Notes under the pieces: generated by a model
What the model was told of the DNA's origin: nothing
Databases searched by the model: none
The model's input: only the letters and a program-made list of their open reading frames with translations
Shown here: positions 10,399 to 19,004 of the stretch, piece by piece
How the letters are laid out: each line of letters opens with the position of its first letter
Numbering within the stretch: the first letter of the stretch is position 1
Source: Candidatus Laterigemmans baculatus
Lineage (GTDB): Bacteria > Planctomycetota > Planctomycetia > Pirellulales > Pirellulaceae
DNA length: 64,000 nucleotides
Direction: 5' to 3'
Assembly: GCF_010367455.1 (NCBI RefSeq)
Contig: NZ_WRPR01000043.1
Coordinates: 1-64,000 of the forward strand
Program-made: the position numbers and the translations under genes

Positions 10399-11622
10399 CT
10401 AATCGCCCCCGATGGCCGCGACCACCACCGTCCGCGGATCGGCCCGGCGAACGCGGACGCCGCCGGGAAGATCGATCGGCAACGGCACCCCGCTCGTGTG
10501 GGCGATCGCGGCGGCCAGCACATGCCAGTGCCTCTCGCTCATCGCTCCCCTCGGCCACCCACACTCGTCCCAGGCTCTGCGAAGCGCGGCGATCACGACC
10601 GGGCGAGGCGGGAGCGGCGGAGGATCAGATCCGCCTGGTGCGAGGCCGGCTGGTGCGAGACCGGCTGGTGCGAGGCCGGCTGGTGCGAGCTCGATCCGCA
10701 GCGGTCCGCCGCGGCTGGCGTGGAGATGCCGCGCGGCCCAGGCCCGCGCGTCCACCTCGAGCCATTCGATCAGTTCCGACTGCTGCCGAGCAAGCCGCGC
10801 GATCGCGGCGTCAGCATCGGGGTAGCGGCCACGGATTGCAGGCAACAGTCGGCCGCGAATCCAATTCCGCTGCCATCGCTCGTCGCCATTGCTGGCATCC
10901 TCCCGCCACGGCTGACCGATCGCCATGAGTGCCCGGCGGATCTGCTCCCGGCGGACCGCCAACAGCGGTCGGGCGAGCACCACGTCGGCGCCCAGATCGC
11001 GATGCGACGGAATCCCGGTCATGCCGGCCGGCCCGGTGCCGCGGAGCAGCTGGTGCAGCAAAGTCTCAACCTGATCGTCGGCAGTATGGGCGGTCGCGAC
11101 GTAGCGGGCTCCACGGCGGTGGGCGACCGCATCAAAAAACGCGTACCGCTGGTGTCGCAGCGAAGCCTCGTCGACTCCACAGAACGCGTCCGCACGCTGC
11201 GACTCGTCCGCACGCTGCGACTCGGCTGGGGCATCGAGCTGAAGCGGTTGAGGTCGCTCGGCCCGCTCCACGAGGCACTCCAGGTGATGCGCGGCGGCGA
11301 GGGCGGTCACAAAAGCTTCGTCGCCATCGGAGTCGGGACCGCGGAGGCGGTGGTTGTAGTGCAGCACGATCAGCCGTCGCGGTGCGTCGCTGCCAAGCAA
11401 CCGCAGAAGCGCACGCAGCAACCCCACGCTGTCCGCCCCCCCGCTGACCGCGACCATCGTCGTCACCTCGGCGAACCGCTCGAGCGGCCATGCCCGCGTC
11501 AGCGCCTCGCCGAGGGCGTCGAGTGCTCCCGCGCCCTTGTCGGCTCCCGCGCCCTTGTCGGCCCCCGCGCCCTTGTCGGCCCCCGCGCCGTTTTCCGCTC
11601 CCCAGCCGCTGGCTCGCCCCAT
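10399..11622 (-). CDS. tilS: tRNA(Ile)-lysidine synthase
   Basis: About 407 residues. TilS attaches lysine to C34 of the AUA-decoding tRNA-Ile using ATP. The N-terminal PP-loop ATPase motif VAVSGGADSVGLLRALL, the HYNHRLRG segment and YVATAHTADDQVETLLHQLLRG...GMTGI are diagnostic. The start is the ATG at 11622, with AGGA six bases upstream; a longer ORF to 11691 is less well supported. It is odd in carrying three separate in-frame repeat tracts: GADKGA (18 bp, 11529-11590) before the PP-loop, ESQRAD (18 bp, about 11175-11225), and LAPAG (15 bp, 10638-10690) in the C-terminal half. These look like insertions at surface loops. The gene is isolated on the minus strand; the next gene, rny, is divergent. 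Confidence 0.93.
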   Translation of the reverse strand: MGRASGWGAENGAGADKGAGADKGAGADKGAGALDALGEALTRAWPLERFAEVTTMVAVSGGADSVGLLRALLRLLGSDAPRRLIVLHYNHRLRGPDSDGDEAFVTALAAAHHLECLVERAERPQPLQLDAPAESQRADESQRADAFCGVDEASLRHQRYAFFDAVAHRRGARYVATAHTADDQVETLLHQLLRGTGPAGMTGIPSHRDLGADVVLARPLLAVRREQIRRALMAIGQPWREDASNGDERWQRNWIRGRLLPAIRGRYPDADAAIARLARQQSELIEWLEVDARAWAARHLHASRGGPLRIELAPAGLAPAGLAPAGLAPGGSDPPPLPPRPVVIAALRRAWDECGWPRGAMSERHWHVLAAAIAHTSGVPLPIDLPGGVRVRRADPRTVVVAAIGGD

Positions 11623-12339
11623 CTGCATTCCTGACTCTCGAACGGATCGCTCCGCTGGTTCGTGTGCCCCAGCAACCACGCGAGGCCGCAACCACGCGCG
11701 GCCGCAACCGCGAGCGGCTGCAACCGCGAGCGGCGGGAGCCGGTCCCCCCGCCGTCACCCCCGCTTCCGAGGATGCTATCGGCGCGATTCCGGCTCTGTT
11801 ACATTTTTGCCCAGGACCGGTTTGGTCCTTTTTTAAACTGCTTCGGATCTTCTTGGAGCCTGCCTCGGCAGCGTTTTGAGTCGTGACCGAAGCGGGTTGA
11901 TTCGTCCCAAATTGAAACCTGACACCACCCAAGCGACCGCGGACGATTTTCAAGTTGCCGCGATTCTGCAGGGCGTCTGGCCGGGCAGTCTACCCAAACG
12001 AAGCAGCTCTCAATCTGATGTTGTTATTTGTTGCTCTTCTCGGGACCACCTCGATCGCGGTCCCCTGGGTTCACGCGCAACGCCGCTCGGCGCAGCGCGG
12101 CTGTTCCCGGAGCGCCCCGACCGCGAGGCTTTGGGCCGCTCGGCTCGCGGGAGCTCGTCTAGGGGGATTCCCACTGGCGGGAGCTCCGTGCGCCAGGGGT
12201 GCCGGGAAGCGACAGTATCCACTTCGACCCTTCCGCTTCAATCGACTGTCCTCGGCAGCAACGCCTCGAGAGATTCCTCCCGAGCGCCCCGGCTCGCGTG
12301 CTTGCGTGGTGACGATCCTCAGCTGGATTGGCTCGCACG
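11623..12339. other. Long divergent intergenic region with a 16-bp tandem repeat
   Basis: This 717-bp gap separates divergent tilS and rny. At 11672-11733 there are nearly four copies of a 16-bp unit (GCAACCACGCGAGGCC and variants); 16 is not a multiple of 3, consistent with non-coding DNA. The remainder, 11734-12339, contains no ORF with convincing coding character. A short hydrophobic ORF from ATG 12018 runs into an Arg-rich shadow and overlaps rny. A regulatory leader or small RNA for rny is possible but cannot be supported. Confidence 0.6.
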
Positions 12340-13902
12340 ATGACTACTTTTCAATGGCTTCTGCTGCTCCTGGTCAGCATCTTGCTGAGCGGTGGCGGCG
12401 TGTTTGCGGTGCTTCGTTGGGTCGACTCGCTCCGTCGCAAGGACGCTCAGAGCGAAGCGGCGCGGATCGTCGAGCAGGCGAAGGCCCATAGCGAGGCGGA
12501 ACTTCGGACCTCCAAACTGAAGGCCAAGGAGGAGTTGCTGCAGCAAAAGGCCCAGGCGGAGAAAGAGATCAGCGAGTTGCGGGCGACCCTGCAAAAACGC
12601 GAACTGAAGCTCGAGCGGAACGAGGACCTGCTGCGGCAACAGAGCGAGGATCTCCGCAAGCAAGAGCGGGGTGTCGAGACCACTCAGCGGCGTTTGACCG
12701 CCCAGATCGAGGCCTACACCCACCGCTCGGCGGAGATGACCGCGCTGGTCGAACAGCAGCAGCAGGCATTGCAGCAGATCAGCGGGCTGAGCCGCGAGGA
12801 AGCCGCCCAGCGGTTGCTCAAGTCGCTCGAAACCGAGCTCGAACAGGAGATCGGACACGCGATCCTTCGCCACCAGCGGCACATGACCGAAGTGGTCGAC
12901 GGCAAAGCCCGCGAGATCCTGCTGACGGCGATCCAACGCTACGCGGCCGCTCACACGGCCGAATCGACGACCAGCACCGTCGACATCCCCAACGACGACA
13001 TGAAGGGGCGGATCATCGGCCGCGAGGGACGGAACATCCGCACCTTTGAAAAGGCGACCGGGGTCGACGTGATCATCGACGACACGCCAGGCGTCGTGAT
13101 CGTCAGCGGTTTTGATCCGGTCCGCCGCGAAATCGCCCGCCAAGCGCTCGACACGCTGATCAGCGACGGCCGCATCCATCCCTCGCGGATCGAAGAAGTC
13201 GTCGCTCAAACGCAAACGCAGATCGACGAATTCCTTAAACGCAAAGGACGCGAAGCGGCGGACGAAGTCAACGTGCCGGGGCTCCCCGAGCGGGTGATCC
13301 ACATGCTCGGGCGACTCCACTTCCGCACCAGCTACAGCCAAAACGTGCTCCGGCACAGCGTCGAAGTCGCGTTCCTCTCCGGGATGCTGGCCGAAATGAT
13401 CGGCCTCGACGGCGACTTGGCCCGCTACTGTGGATTGGTCCACGACATCGGCAAAGCGGCCGACCACGAGCTCGAAGGGGGCCACCCCAAGATCGGCGCC
13501 GACCTGCTCCGCCGCAACGGCGCCCCGCCCGAGGTGGTCCACGCGGCTCTGGGACATCATGATGAGATCGTCACCGAGTATCCCTACACAATGCTCGTAG
13601 CCACCGCCGACGCCTGCAGCGCGAGCCGTCCGGGAGCTCGCCGCGAGTCGCTCGAGCGGTACATCAAACGGATGGAAGAGCTCGAATCGATCGCCACCGG
13701 ATTCGAAGGAGTCGAGCAAGCCTTCGCGATCCAAGCCGGCCGCGAGCTGCGGGTGATCGCCAATTCGCGGCAAACCGATGATGCCAAAGCCGCCAAGATC
13801 TGCCGTGAGATCGCCAAAGCGTTCGAGCAACAATTGACATACCCGGGAGAGATCAAAGTCACCGTCGTCCGCGAAAGCCGCTACACCGCAACAGCGAGGT
13901 GA
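12340..13902 (+). CDS. rny: Ribonuclease Y
   Basis: A 520-residue membrane-anchored endoribonuclease that initiates mRNA decay. Order of parts: an N-terminal transmembrane helix ([21 protein letters not shown]), a long charged coiled coil to about residue 210, a KH RNA-binding domain with [17 protein letters not shown], then a metal-dependent HD domain ([21 protein letters not shown] and GHHDEI). The length equals the family norm (about 520). The start is taken at ATG 12340; an in-frame TTG four codons earlier is less likely. The adjacent YmdB-type gene is a classical neighbour in Firmicutes, but here the two are separated by a palindromic repeat. Confidence 0.97.
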   Translation: MTTFQWLLLLLVSILLSGGGVFAVLRWVDSLRRKDAQSEAARIVEQAKAHSEAELRTSKLKAKEELLQQKAQAEKEISELRATLQKRELKLERNEDLLRQQSEDLRKQERGVETTQRRLTAQIEAYTHRSAEMTALVEQQQQALQQISGLSREEAAQRLLKSLETELEQEIGHAILRHQRHMTEVVDGKAREILLTAIQRYAAAHTAESTTSTVDIPNDDMKGRIIGREGRNIRTFEKATGVDVIIDDTPGVVIVSGFDPVRREIARQALDTLISDGRIHPSRIEEVVAQTQTQIDEFLKRKGREAADEVNVPGLPERVIHMLGRLHFRTSYSQNVLRHSVEVAFLSGMLAEMIGLDGDLARYCGLVHDIGKAADHELEGGHPKIGADLLRRNGAPPEVVHAALGHHDEIVTEYPYTMLVATADACSASRPGARRESLERYIKRMEELESIATGFEGVEQAFAIQAGRELRVIANSRQTDDAKAAKICREIAKAFEQQLTYPGEIKVTVVRESRYTATAR

Positions 13903-13921
13903 GAGGCGAGCAGGTTTTCTC

Positions 13922-14038
13922 CTCGTACTCGTACTCGTACTCGTACTCAGCGCAGCGGTACTCGATCCCTGGGCCAAAGCGTCGTGCTGGATTCGAGTAC
14001 GAGTACGAGTACCGCTTCGCTGAGTACGAGTACGAGTT
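13922..14038. repeat. GAGTAC-type inverted repeat pair
   Basis: The left part (13922-13965) has CTCGTACTCGTACTC hexamers ending in CAGCGCAGCGGTACTCGA. The right part (13993-14036) is its inverted counterpart, with CCGCTTCGCTGAGTAC. Both contain the unit found at 5612-5779. It occupies the gap between rny and the YmdB-type gene. Confidence 0.9.
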
Positions 14039-14104
14039 TTAAGAATCTCAAATCTCAATTCTGAGATTTCAAATCCGCTGAAACCTAAACCCTAAAACCT
14101 TCCC

Positions 14105-14896
14105 TTGAATCTCCTCTTTCTCGGTGACATCGTTGGCAAACCGGGGATGCAAGCCGTCGTCCGGTTACTGCCCGAGCTCCGCGGTGAATTGAGGTTGGAC
14201 GCGGTCGTCGCCAATGCCGAGAACGCGGCGGACGGCTCGGGGCTGACGGTCGCCCAGTACAAACGGTTGCTCGCCGCCGGGGTCGACTGCATAACGATGG
14301 GGGACCACATCTACCGCCGCAGCGAACTGGTTCCCACGCTGCAAAAGGGTCGGCGGATCGTCAAACCGGCCAACTATCCGGCCGATGCTCCTGGCTGCAC
14401 GTGGACGACGTTTCGCGCGGCCTGCGGCACCGAAGTGGCGGTCTTCAGCCTGCTCGGACGGGTTTTCATGCGTCCGGTCGACTGCCCGTTTGCCGCGGCC
14501 GATCGGGTGCTGGCGGAAATTCCCGATAGCGTCCGGGTGCGGTTTTGCGATATTCATGCAGAGGCGACCAGCGACAAACAGTTGCTGGGCCGGCACTTGG
14601 ATGGCCGGGTCGCTGTGGCGGTGGGGACGCACACGCACGTGCCAACCGCCGACGCCCGCATCTTGCCTCGAGGAACGGCCTACCAGACCGACGCGGGGAT
14701 GAGCGGTCCTTACGAGTCGATCATCGGCCGCAGCATCAGCCGCGTCACCCAGACCACGTTGACCTTTGAACCGACTCATTTTTACGTCGCCACGGAGGAT
14801 GTCCGCCTGTGCGGCATCTTGGTGGAGATCGACACGGAGACCGGTTTGGCTCGTCGGATCGAACGATTCGAGCGGCCCGTGCCGAAATCGCCGTGA
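14105..14896 (+). CDS. YmdB-family (TIGR00282) metallophosphoesterase
   Basis: A 263-residue calcineurin-like phosphodiesterase. The metal-binding residues are in place: FLGDIVGKPG at the N-terminus, NAENAADGSG, MGDHIYRR, DIHAEATSDK and GTHTHVPTAD. Bacillus YmdB is a 2',3'-cyclic nucleotide phosphodiesterase influencing RNA turnover and development, and its gene follows rny as here. The start is a TTG at 14105 giving the conserved MNLLFLGD N-terminus; no ATG fits. The length matches the family (about 260-265). Catalytic function looks intact. Confidence 0.9.
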   Translation: MNLLFLGDIVGKPGMQAVVRLLPELRGELRLDAVVANAENAADGSGLTVAQYKRLLAAGVDCITMGDHIYRRSELVPTLQKGRRIVKPANYPADAPGCTWTTFRAACGTEVAVFSLLGRVFMRPVDCPFAAADRVLAEIPDSVRVRFCDIHAEATSDKQLLGRHLDGRVAVAVGTHTHVPTADARILPRGTAYQTDAGMSGPYESIIGRSISRVTQTTLTFEPTHFYVATEDVRLCGILVEIDTETGLARRIERFERPVPKSP

Positions 14897-14944
14897 CGCG
14901 ATCCACCTCCTCAATCCGTTCCCGCAACCACGCATCGATTGACT

Positions 14945-16030
14945 ATGGACAGCCTCTCCTCTCCCATCGAGACGGTCTCCACGCTCGCTGACATTATTCC
15001 CGCGGTCCCCCGAGGGGGCGATCGCTGCTTCCGCTTGGCGAGCTCGGAAAGTTTCAGCGGGATGCCGGTCCACATCCCGATCTTCGTCGAGCGAGGTCTC
15101 AAGGACGGGCCCACGGTTTTTCTGACCGCCGCCCTGCACGGCAACGAGATCAACGGCACCGGAGCGATCCGCTCCTTGATCGCCGATCCCGACTTTGCCC
15201 TCTCAGCCGGCACGCTGTTGATGGTGCCAGTCGTGAACGTCCTCGGCTTCGACCGCCACAGCCGCTATCTGCCCGACCGCCGCGACCTGAATCGCAGCTT
15301 CCCCGGCTCGGCCACCGGCAGCCTTTCCGCCCGGATGGCGCGGACGCTGTTCGACGAAATCGTCCTCCGCTGCGACTACGGGATCGACCTGCACACCGCC
15401 GCGGTTCGCCGCACGAACTTCCCCAACGTCCGCGGTGACCTGAGCAATCCCGAGGTCCGGCGGCTGGCCGAAGCTTTTGGCTGCGAGTGGATCATCTCGG
15501 GCAAAGGTCCGCTCGGCTCGCTCCGCCGCGAAGCGACCCGGGCCGGCTGCCCGACAATCATTCTCGAAGCGGGCGAGGTCTGGAAAGTCGAACCGATGGT
15601 CGCCGCCGTGGCCCAGCGGGGGGTCAAGAACGTCCTCTCCGAGCTGGGGATGATCGATCTCCAGCCGCAACGGCCTCCGGTCCAGGTGGTGATCGAGAAG
15701 ACGTGGTGGGCTCGCGCCGACCGGGGAGGGTTCTTGCAATTCCATACGGCTCCGGGCGAGATCGTCGCCGAAGGGCAGCCGCTGGCGACCAACACCAGCT
15801 TGCTTGGCGCCGAGCGCGATTCGCTGGTCGCCCCATTCGACGCGGTCGTGATCGGGATGACGACCCTTCCGGCGGTCAGCCCCGGCGAGCCGATCTGCAA
15901 CCTGGGACGGCTCGATTCGGAAACCTACCATCGCTTGACGGTCGAGATGCGGGGACGCCGCGACCCCCTGGACCAGCGGATCCGCGACGACCTGGCGACA
16001 AATCTACACGTGGTCGAGCGAACGGAGTAA
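14945..16030 (+). CDS. Succinylglutamate desuccinylase/aspartoacylase-family zinc hydrolase
   Basis: A 361-residue M14-like zinc amidohydrolase. The zinc site is visible as HGNE in FLTAALHGNEINGTGAIRSL and the later His in YGIDLHTAAVRRTNF; RDLNRSFPGS is also typical. Relatives remove acyl groups from N-acyl amino acids or act as carboxypeptidases. The C-terminal third (FLQFHTAPGEIVAEGQPLA) resembles a biotinyl/lipoyl-like barrel, common in this subgroup. It begins 48 bp after the YmdB-type gene and ends 65 bp before the peptide transporter operon, so a role in handling imported acylated amino acids or peptides is a reasonable inference, not shown. The ATG at 14945 is preferred over a TTG six bases upstream. 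Confidence 0.85.
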   Translation: MDSLSSPIETVSTLADIIPAVPRGGDRCFRLASSESFSGMPVHIPIFVERGLKDGPTVFLTAALHGNEINGTGAIRSLIADPDFALSAGTLLMVPVVNVLGFDRHSRYLPDRRDLNRSFPGSATGSLSARMARTLFDEIVLRCDYGIDLHTAAVRRTNFPNVRGDLSNPEVRRLAEAFGCEWIISGKGPLGSLRREATRAGCPTIILEAGEVWKVEPMVAAVAQRGVKNVLSELGMIDLQPQRPPVQVVIEKTWWARADRGGFLQFHTAPGEIVAEGQPLATNTSLLGAERDSLVAPFDAVVIGMTTLPAVSPGEPICNLGRLDSETYHRLTVEMRGRRDPLDQRIRDDLATNLHVVERTE

Positions 16031-16095
16031 ACGCCGATCGCGTAGGATGAGGCTCCGGGTGCCTCTTCACGAATTGCCTTGAGGGAGAAAAGGCT

Positions 16096-18075
16096 GTGCC
16101 GCCAGAAATCCGTCGCGCGTTTCTCTTCTGCGGTGCCGCATTGGTGGTCGGTGCTGTCGTCTGGGCTTCGATCTTCGATGCCCTCCCGCCTGCCGATTTC
16201 TCGCTGCAAAGCGGGACCGACGCCAAGACGCTCGATCCGGCGCGAGCGACGGGCAATATCGAAGGCCGTCTGCTCGACGCTCTGTTCGAAGGACTCCTGC
16301 GGACCCTTCCCGATGGCCCGGTCGATCCCGAGACCGGGGTCCAGCCGCAAACGCCCCAACCGGCGATGGCCGAGTCGTACGAGGTTTCCGAGGATGGCCG
16401 CACCTACACGTTTCACCTCCGCCGCGACGCCCGCTGGTCCAACGGCGATCCGGTAACCTCGCACGATTTCCGCTGGTCGTGGCTGCGGTTGCTGCATCCG
16501 GAATCGGCCAGCGAGTACGCGTTTCACCTCCACGCGCTCCCCTACGCCGAGGAATACAACCTGGCGAAAGTCGAAACGGGCGACCGGGTTGAGGTCGAGC
16601 TTTGGACGCGGCCCGGCGAGAGCGCAGCGGAGCAGGGGAACGTGCAACCTTTTCCCCGCGGCGACTTGGTCTACGGAGTCCTCAAGCAGATCCTCAAGCC
16701 CGAGGAGCCGAAGTTTCCCGAAGGCCTCGCGGAGGAAGCGCAAGAGCGGCTGCGGGGCGAGTGGATTGAGAAGTGGGTCTATGAGGTCGAGACGCGCTTG
16801 GAAAACGCCGACGGCAGCATCGATTGGGAGACGCCCGGAGAGCTCCGCCGCTTCACCCAGAGCTACGCCACCGCGCGGCGCGACGACGGCGTGGAGCGGG
16901 TGCACCACGTGCTGGTCGCGTTCGACCGTCTCGGCGCTCTCGAGACGCCCGATGATCACACCTTCGTCGTGAACCTCGAGAACCCCGTCCCCTACTTCCC
17001 CCACGTCGTCGCCTTCTACTCGCTCTATCCGGTCCATCGCGGCTGCGTCGAAGACCATGGCTCGCCCCAGTGGACGCAGCCCGGAGCGATCGTCAGCAAC
17101 GGTCCGTACGTGCTCCAGCTGCGGCGGCTCCGCGATCGCCTGCGACTGGTCAAGAACGAAAACTACTGGAACGCCGAGGTGACGGGTTTCGAGGTCGTCG
17201 ACTTTCTCAGTGTCGAGAGCGAGACGACGGCGATGAATATGTACGAGACCGACCAAATCCAGTGGGTCACGGCGCCTCCGACAGCACTGCTCGAAGAGCT
17301 CCGTTCGCGGGAGGATTTCATCCGCGCTCCGCAGTTGTCGGTCTACTTCTATCGCCTCAACACGACGCGTCCGCCGCTCGATGACGTGCGGGTCCGCCGC
17401 GCGATCGCAATGGCGATCGATCGCACGGAGATCGTTGAAGAGGTCACCAAGGGCGGCCAGCTTCCGTCGTTCTCCGCCGTCCCACCGGGGCTGGCTGGGT
17501 ACAAGAAGGCGACGGGTCTGACTTATGACGTCGAGGAAGCGCGGCGACTGCTCAGTGAGGCGGGTTTCCCGAACGGCCGAGGGATGCCCAAGATCACTAT
17601 CCTCTACAACACCAGCGAGGGTCACCGGGCGATCGCCGAAGTGATCCAACAGCAACTGCGAAACAATCTCAACATCTCCGTGGGTCTGCAAAACATGGAG
17701 TGGGGCACCTACCTCGATAAAGTTTTCCAGATCGATTACCAGATGGCCCGCGCCGGCTGGATCGCTGACTACCCCGATCCGAATACTTTTTTGGATATGT
17801 GGGTCACCGACGGTCCCCAGAACAGCACGGGATGGAGCAACGCCGAGTACGACGATCTGATTCGCCGCGCTGGACTCGAAGGGGATCCGGCCAAGCGAAT
17901 GGAGTTGCTGCGACAGGCCGAGGAGATTTGGATTGAGGAGATGCCGGTCATTCCGGTCTACTCCTACACGTCGCTGAACATGGTGAAACCGGAGGTCGAG
18001 GGATTCGCCCCCTCGGCTCAAGATAAGCACCCCCTGCATTTGATGCGGTACCGCCAACCGTCCGAGGAGGACTGA
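16096..18075 (+). CDS. oppA: Oligopeptide ABC transporter, substrate-binding protein
   Basis: A 659-residue SBP_bac_5 (OppA/DppA) protein. It has an N-terminal hydrophobic anchor (AFLFCGAALVVGAVVWASIF) with no lipobox at its end, so it is probably membrane-tethered by an uncleaved signal. Family hallmarks are ADFSLQSGTDAKTLDPA, YTFHLRRDARWSNGDPVTSHDF, LIRRAGLEGDP in the C-terminal lobe and IPVYSYTSLNMVKPEV. It would capture peptides in the periplasm and deliver them to the permeases. The start is a GTG with GGGAGAAAAGG upstream. An insertion of about 60 residues between the first lobes makes it longer than typical (about 530-560). It is the first gene of the five-gene operon 16096-22424. Confidence 0.93.
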   Translation: MPPEIRRAFLFCGAALVVGAVVWASIFDALPPADFSLQSGTDAKTLDPARATGNIEGRLLDALFEGLLRTLPDGPVDPETGVQPQTPQPAMAESYEVSEDGRTYTFHLRRDARWSNGDPVTSHDFRWSWLRLLHPESASEYAFHLHALPYAEEYNLAKVETGDRVEVELWTRPGESAAEQGNVQPFPRGDLVYGVLKQILKPEEPKFPEGLAEEAQERLRGEWIEKWVYEVETRLENADGSIDWETPGELRRFTQSYATARRDDGVERVHHVLVAFDRLGALETPDDHTFVVNLENPVPYFPHVVAFYSLYPVHRGCVEDHGSPQWTQPGAIVSNGPYVLQLRRLRDRLRLVKNENYWNAEVTGFEVVDFLSVESETTAMNMYETDQIQWVTAPPTALLEELRSREDFIRAPQLSVYFYRLNTTRPPLDDVRVRRAIAMAIDRTEIVEEVTKGGQLPSFSAVPPGLAGYKKATGLTYDVEEARRLLSEAGFPNGRGMPKITILYNTSEGHRAIAEVIQQQLRNNLNISVGLQNMEWGTYLDKVFQIDYQMARAGWIADYPDPNTFLDMWVTDGPQNSTGWSNAEYDDLIRRAGLEGDPAKRMELLRQAEEIWIEEMPVIPVYSYTSLNMVKPEVEGFAPSAQDKHPLHLMRYRQPSEED

Positions 18076-19004
18076 TGCAAGACTTGGCCAGCTACCTGCT
18101 AAAGCGTTTGGGGTGGATGCTGCTGACGTTGTGGGCGGTGTTCACGCTGTCCTTCGTGTTGATGCGGTCCGTTCCCGGCAATCCGTTCGATGGCGAGCGG
18201 GCGGTGGCGCCGGCGATCCGCCGACAATTGGAAGCTCGTTACAACATGGACGGGACGCCGCTGGAGCAGTATCGGCAAGCCCTCGGCAATTTGGTGTTTC
18301 ACGGCGATCTCGGCTGGAGCATGAAGCTCGAAGACTACAGCGTCGCGCAGGTGATCGCCGAAGGCTTTCCCATCTCGGCTTCGCTGGCAATTTTTGCCCT
18401 CGTCTTCGCCGTGATTCTGGGCGTCACCGCTGGGGTGATCTCGGCAGTCCGTCGCGGATCGGTCGCTGATGTCGGCATGATGTCGGCCGCGGTGCTCGGG
18501 ATCGCCATACCGAACTTCGTCTTGGCGAGCTTGGCGATTCTATTATTCGTGTTTCTGATCCCGATTTTTCCCGCCGCCGGCTGGGGCACCTTTCGTCAGA
18601 TTTTGTTACCGGCAATCTGTCTGGGGTTGCCCGTCGCGGCTTATATCGCGAGGCTGACGCGCACCGGGATGCTGGAAGTATTAGGCCGTGATTACGTGCG
18701 GACCGCCGCCGCCAAAGGGCTCTCCAAGCGAACGATCGTGCTTCGGCACGCGTTGCCCGGAGCGCTGCTGCCGGTCGTCTCCTATCTTGGCCCGGCGACG
18801 GCGAGCGTGCTGACCGGTTCGCTGGTGTTGGAAAAAATCTTTGCACTTCCCGGCATGGGGAGTCACTTCGTCAACTCGGCACTCCAGCGAGATTTCACGC
18901 TTTCGATGGGGATGGTGCTAACCTACACCGTCCTGCTGTTCACGATGAACACGATCGTCGACATCTCCTATGCGATTATCGACCCACGGGTGAAAATGCA
19001 GTGA
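18075..19004 (+). CDS. oppB: Oligopeptide ABC transporter, permease OppB
   Basis: A 309-residue inner-membrane permease with six predicted transmembrane segments. It has the N-terminal OppB helix (LLKRLGWMLLTLWAVFTLSFVLMR, quoted in part) followed by MRSVPGNPF, and the EAA loop near YVRTAAAKGLSKRTIVLRHALPG, which contacts the ATPases. Its ATG overlaps the oppA stop by one base (TGATG), with GGAGGA directly upstream. The length matches the family. Confidence 0.95.
   Translation: MQDLASYLLKRLGWMLLTLWAVFTLSFVLMRSVPGNPFDGERAVAPAIRRQLEARYNMDGTPLEQYRQALGNLVFHGDLGWSMKLEDYSVAQVIAEGFPISASLAIFALVFAVILGVTAGVISAVRRGSVADVGMMSAAVLGIAIPNFVLASLAILLFVFLIPIFPAAGWGTFRQILLPAICLGLPVAAYIARLTRTGMLEVLGRDYVRTAAAKGLSKRTIVLRHALPGALLPVVSYLGPATASVLTGSLVLEKIFALPGMGSHFVNSALQRDFTLSMGMVLTYTVLLFTMNTIVDISYAIIDPRVKMQ

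Noticed and set aside
9649-11634. Plus-strand open frame of 661 codons opposite the LRR and tilS genes
   Set aside because: Antisense shadow; it spans two unrelated minus-strand genes and consists of Ala/Ser repeats and Arg-rich sequence.
12018-12491. ORF beginning with a hydrophobic, signal-peptide-like stretch upstream of rny
   Set aside because: After about 20 residues it becomes Arg- and Ala-rich without domain character, and it overlaps 150 bp of rny in another frame.
15925-18057. Minus-strand open frame of 710 codons opposite oppA
   Set aside because: Antisense shadow of a clear substrate-binding protein gene; no recognisable domain.
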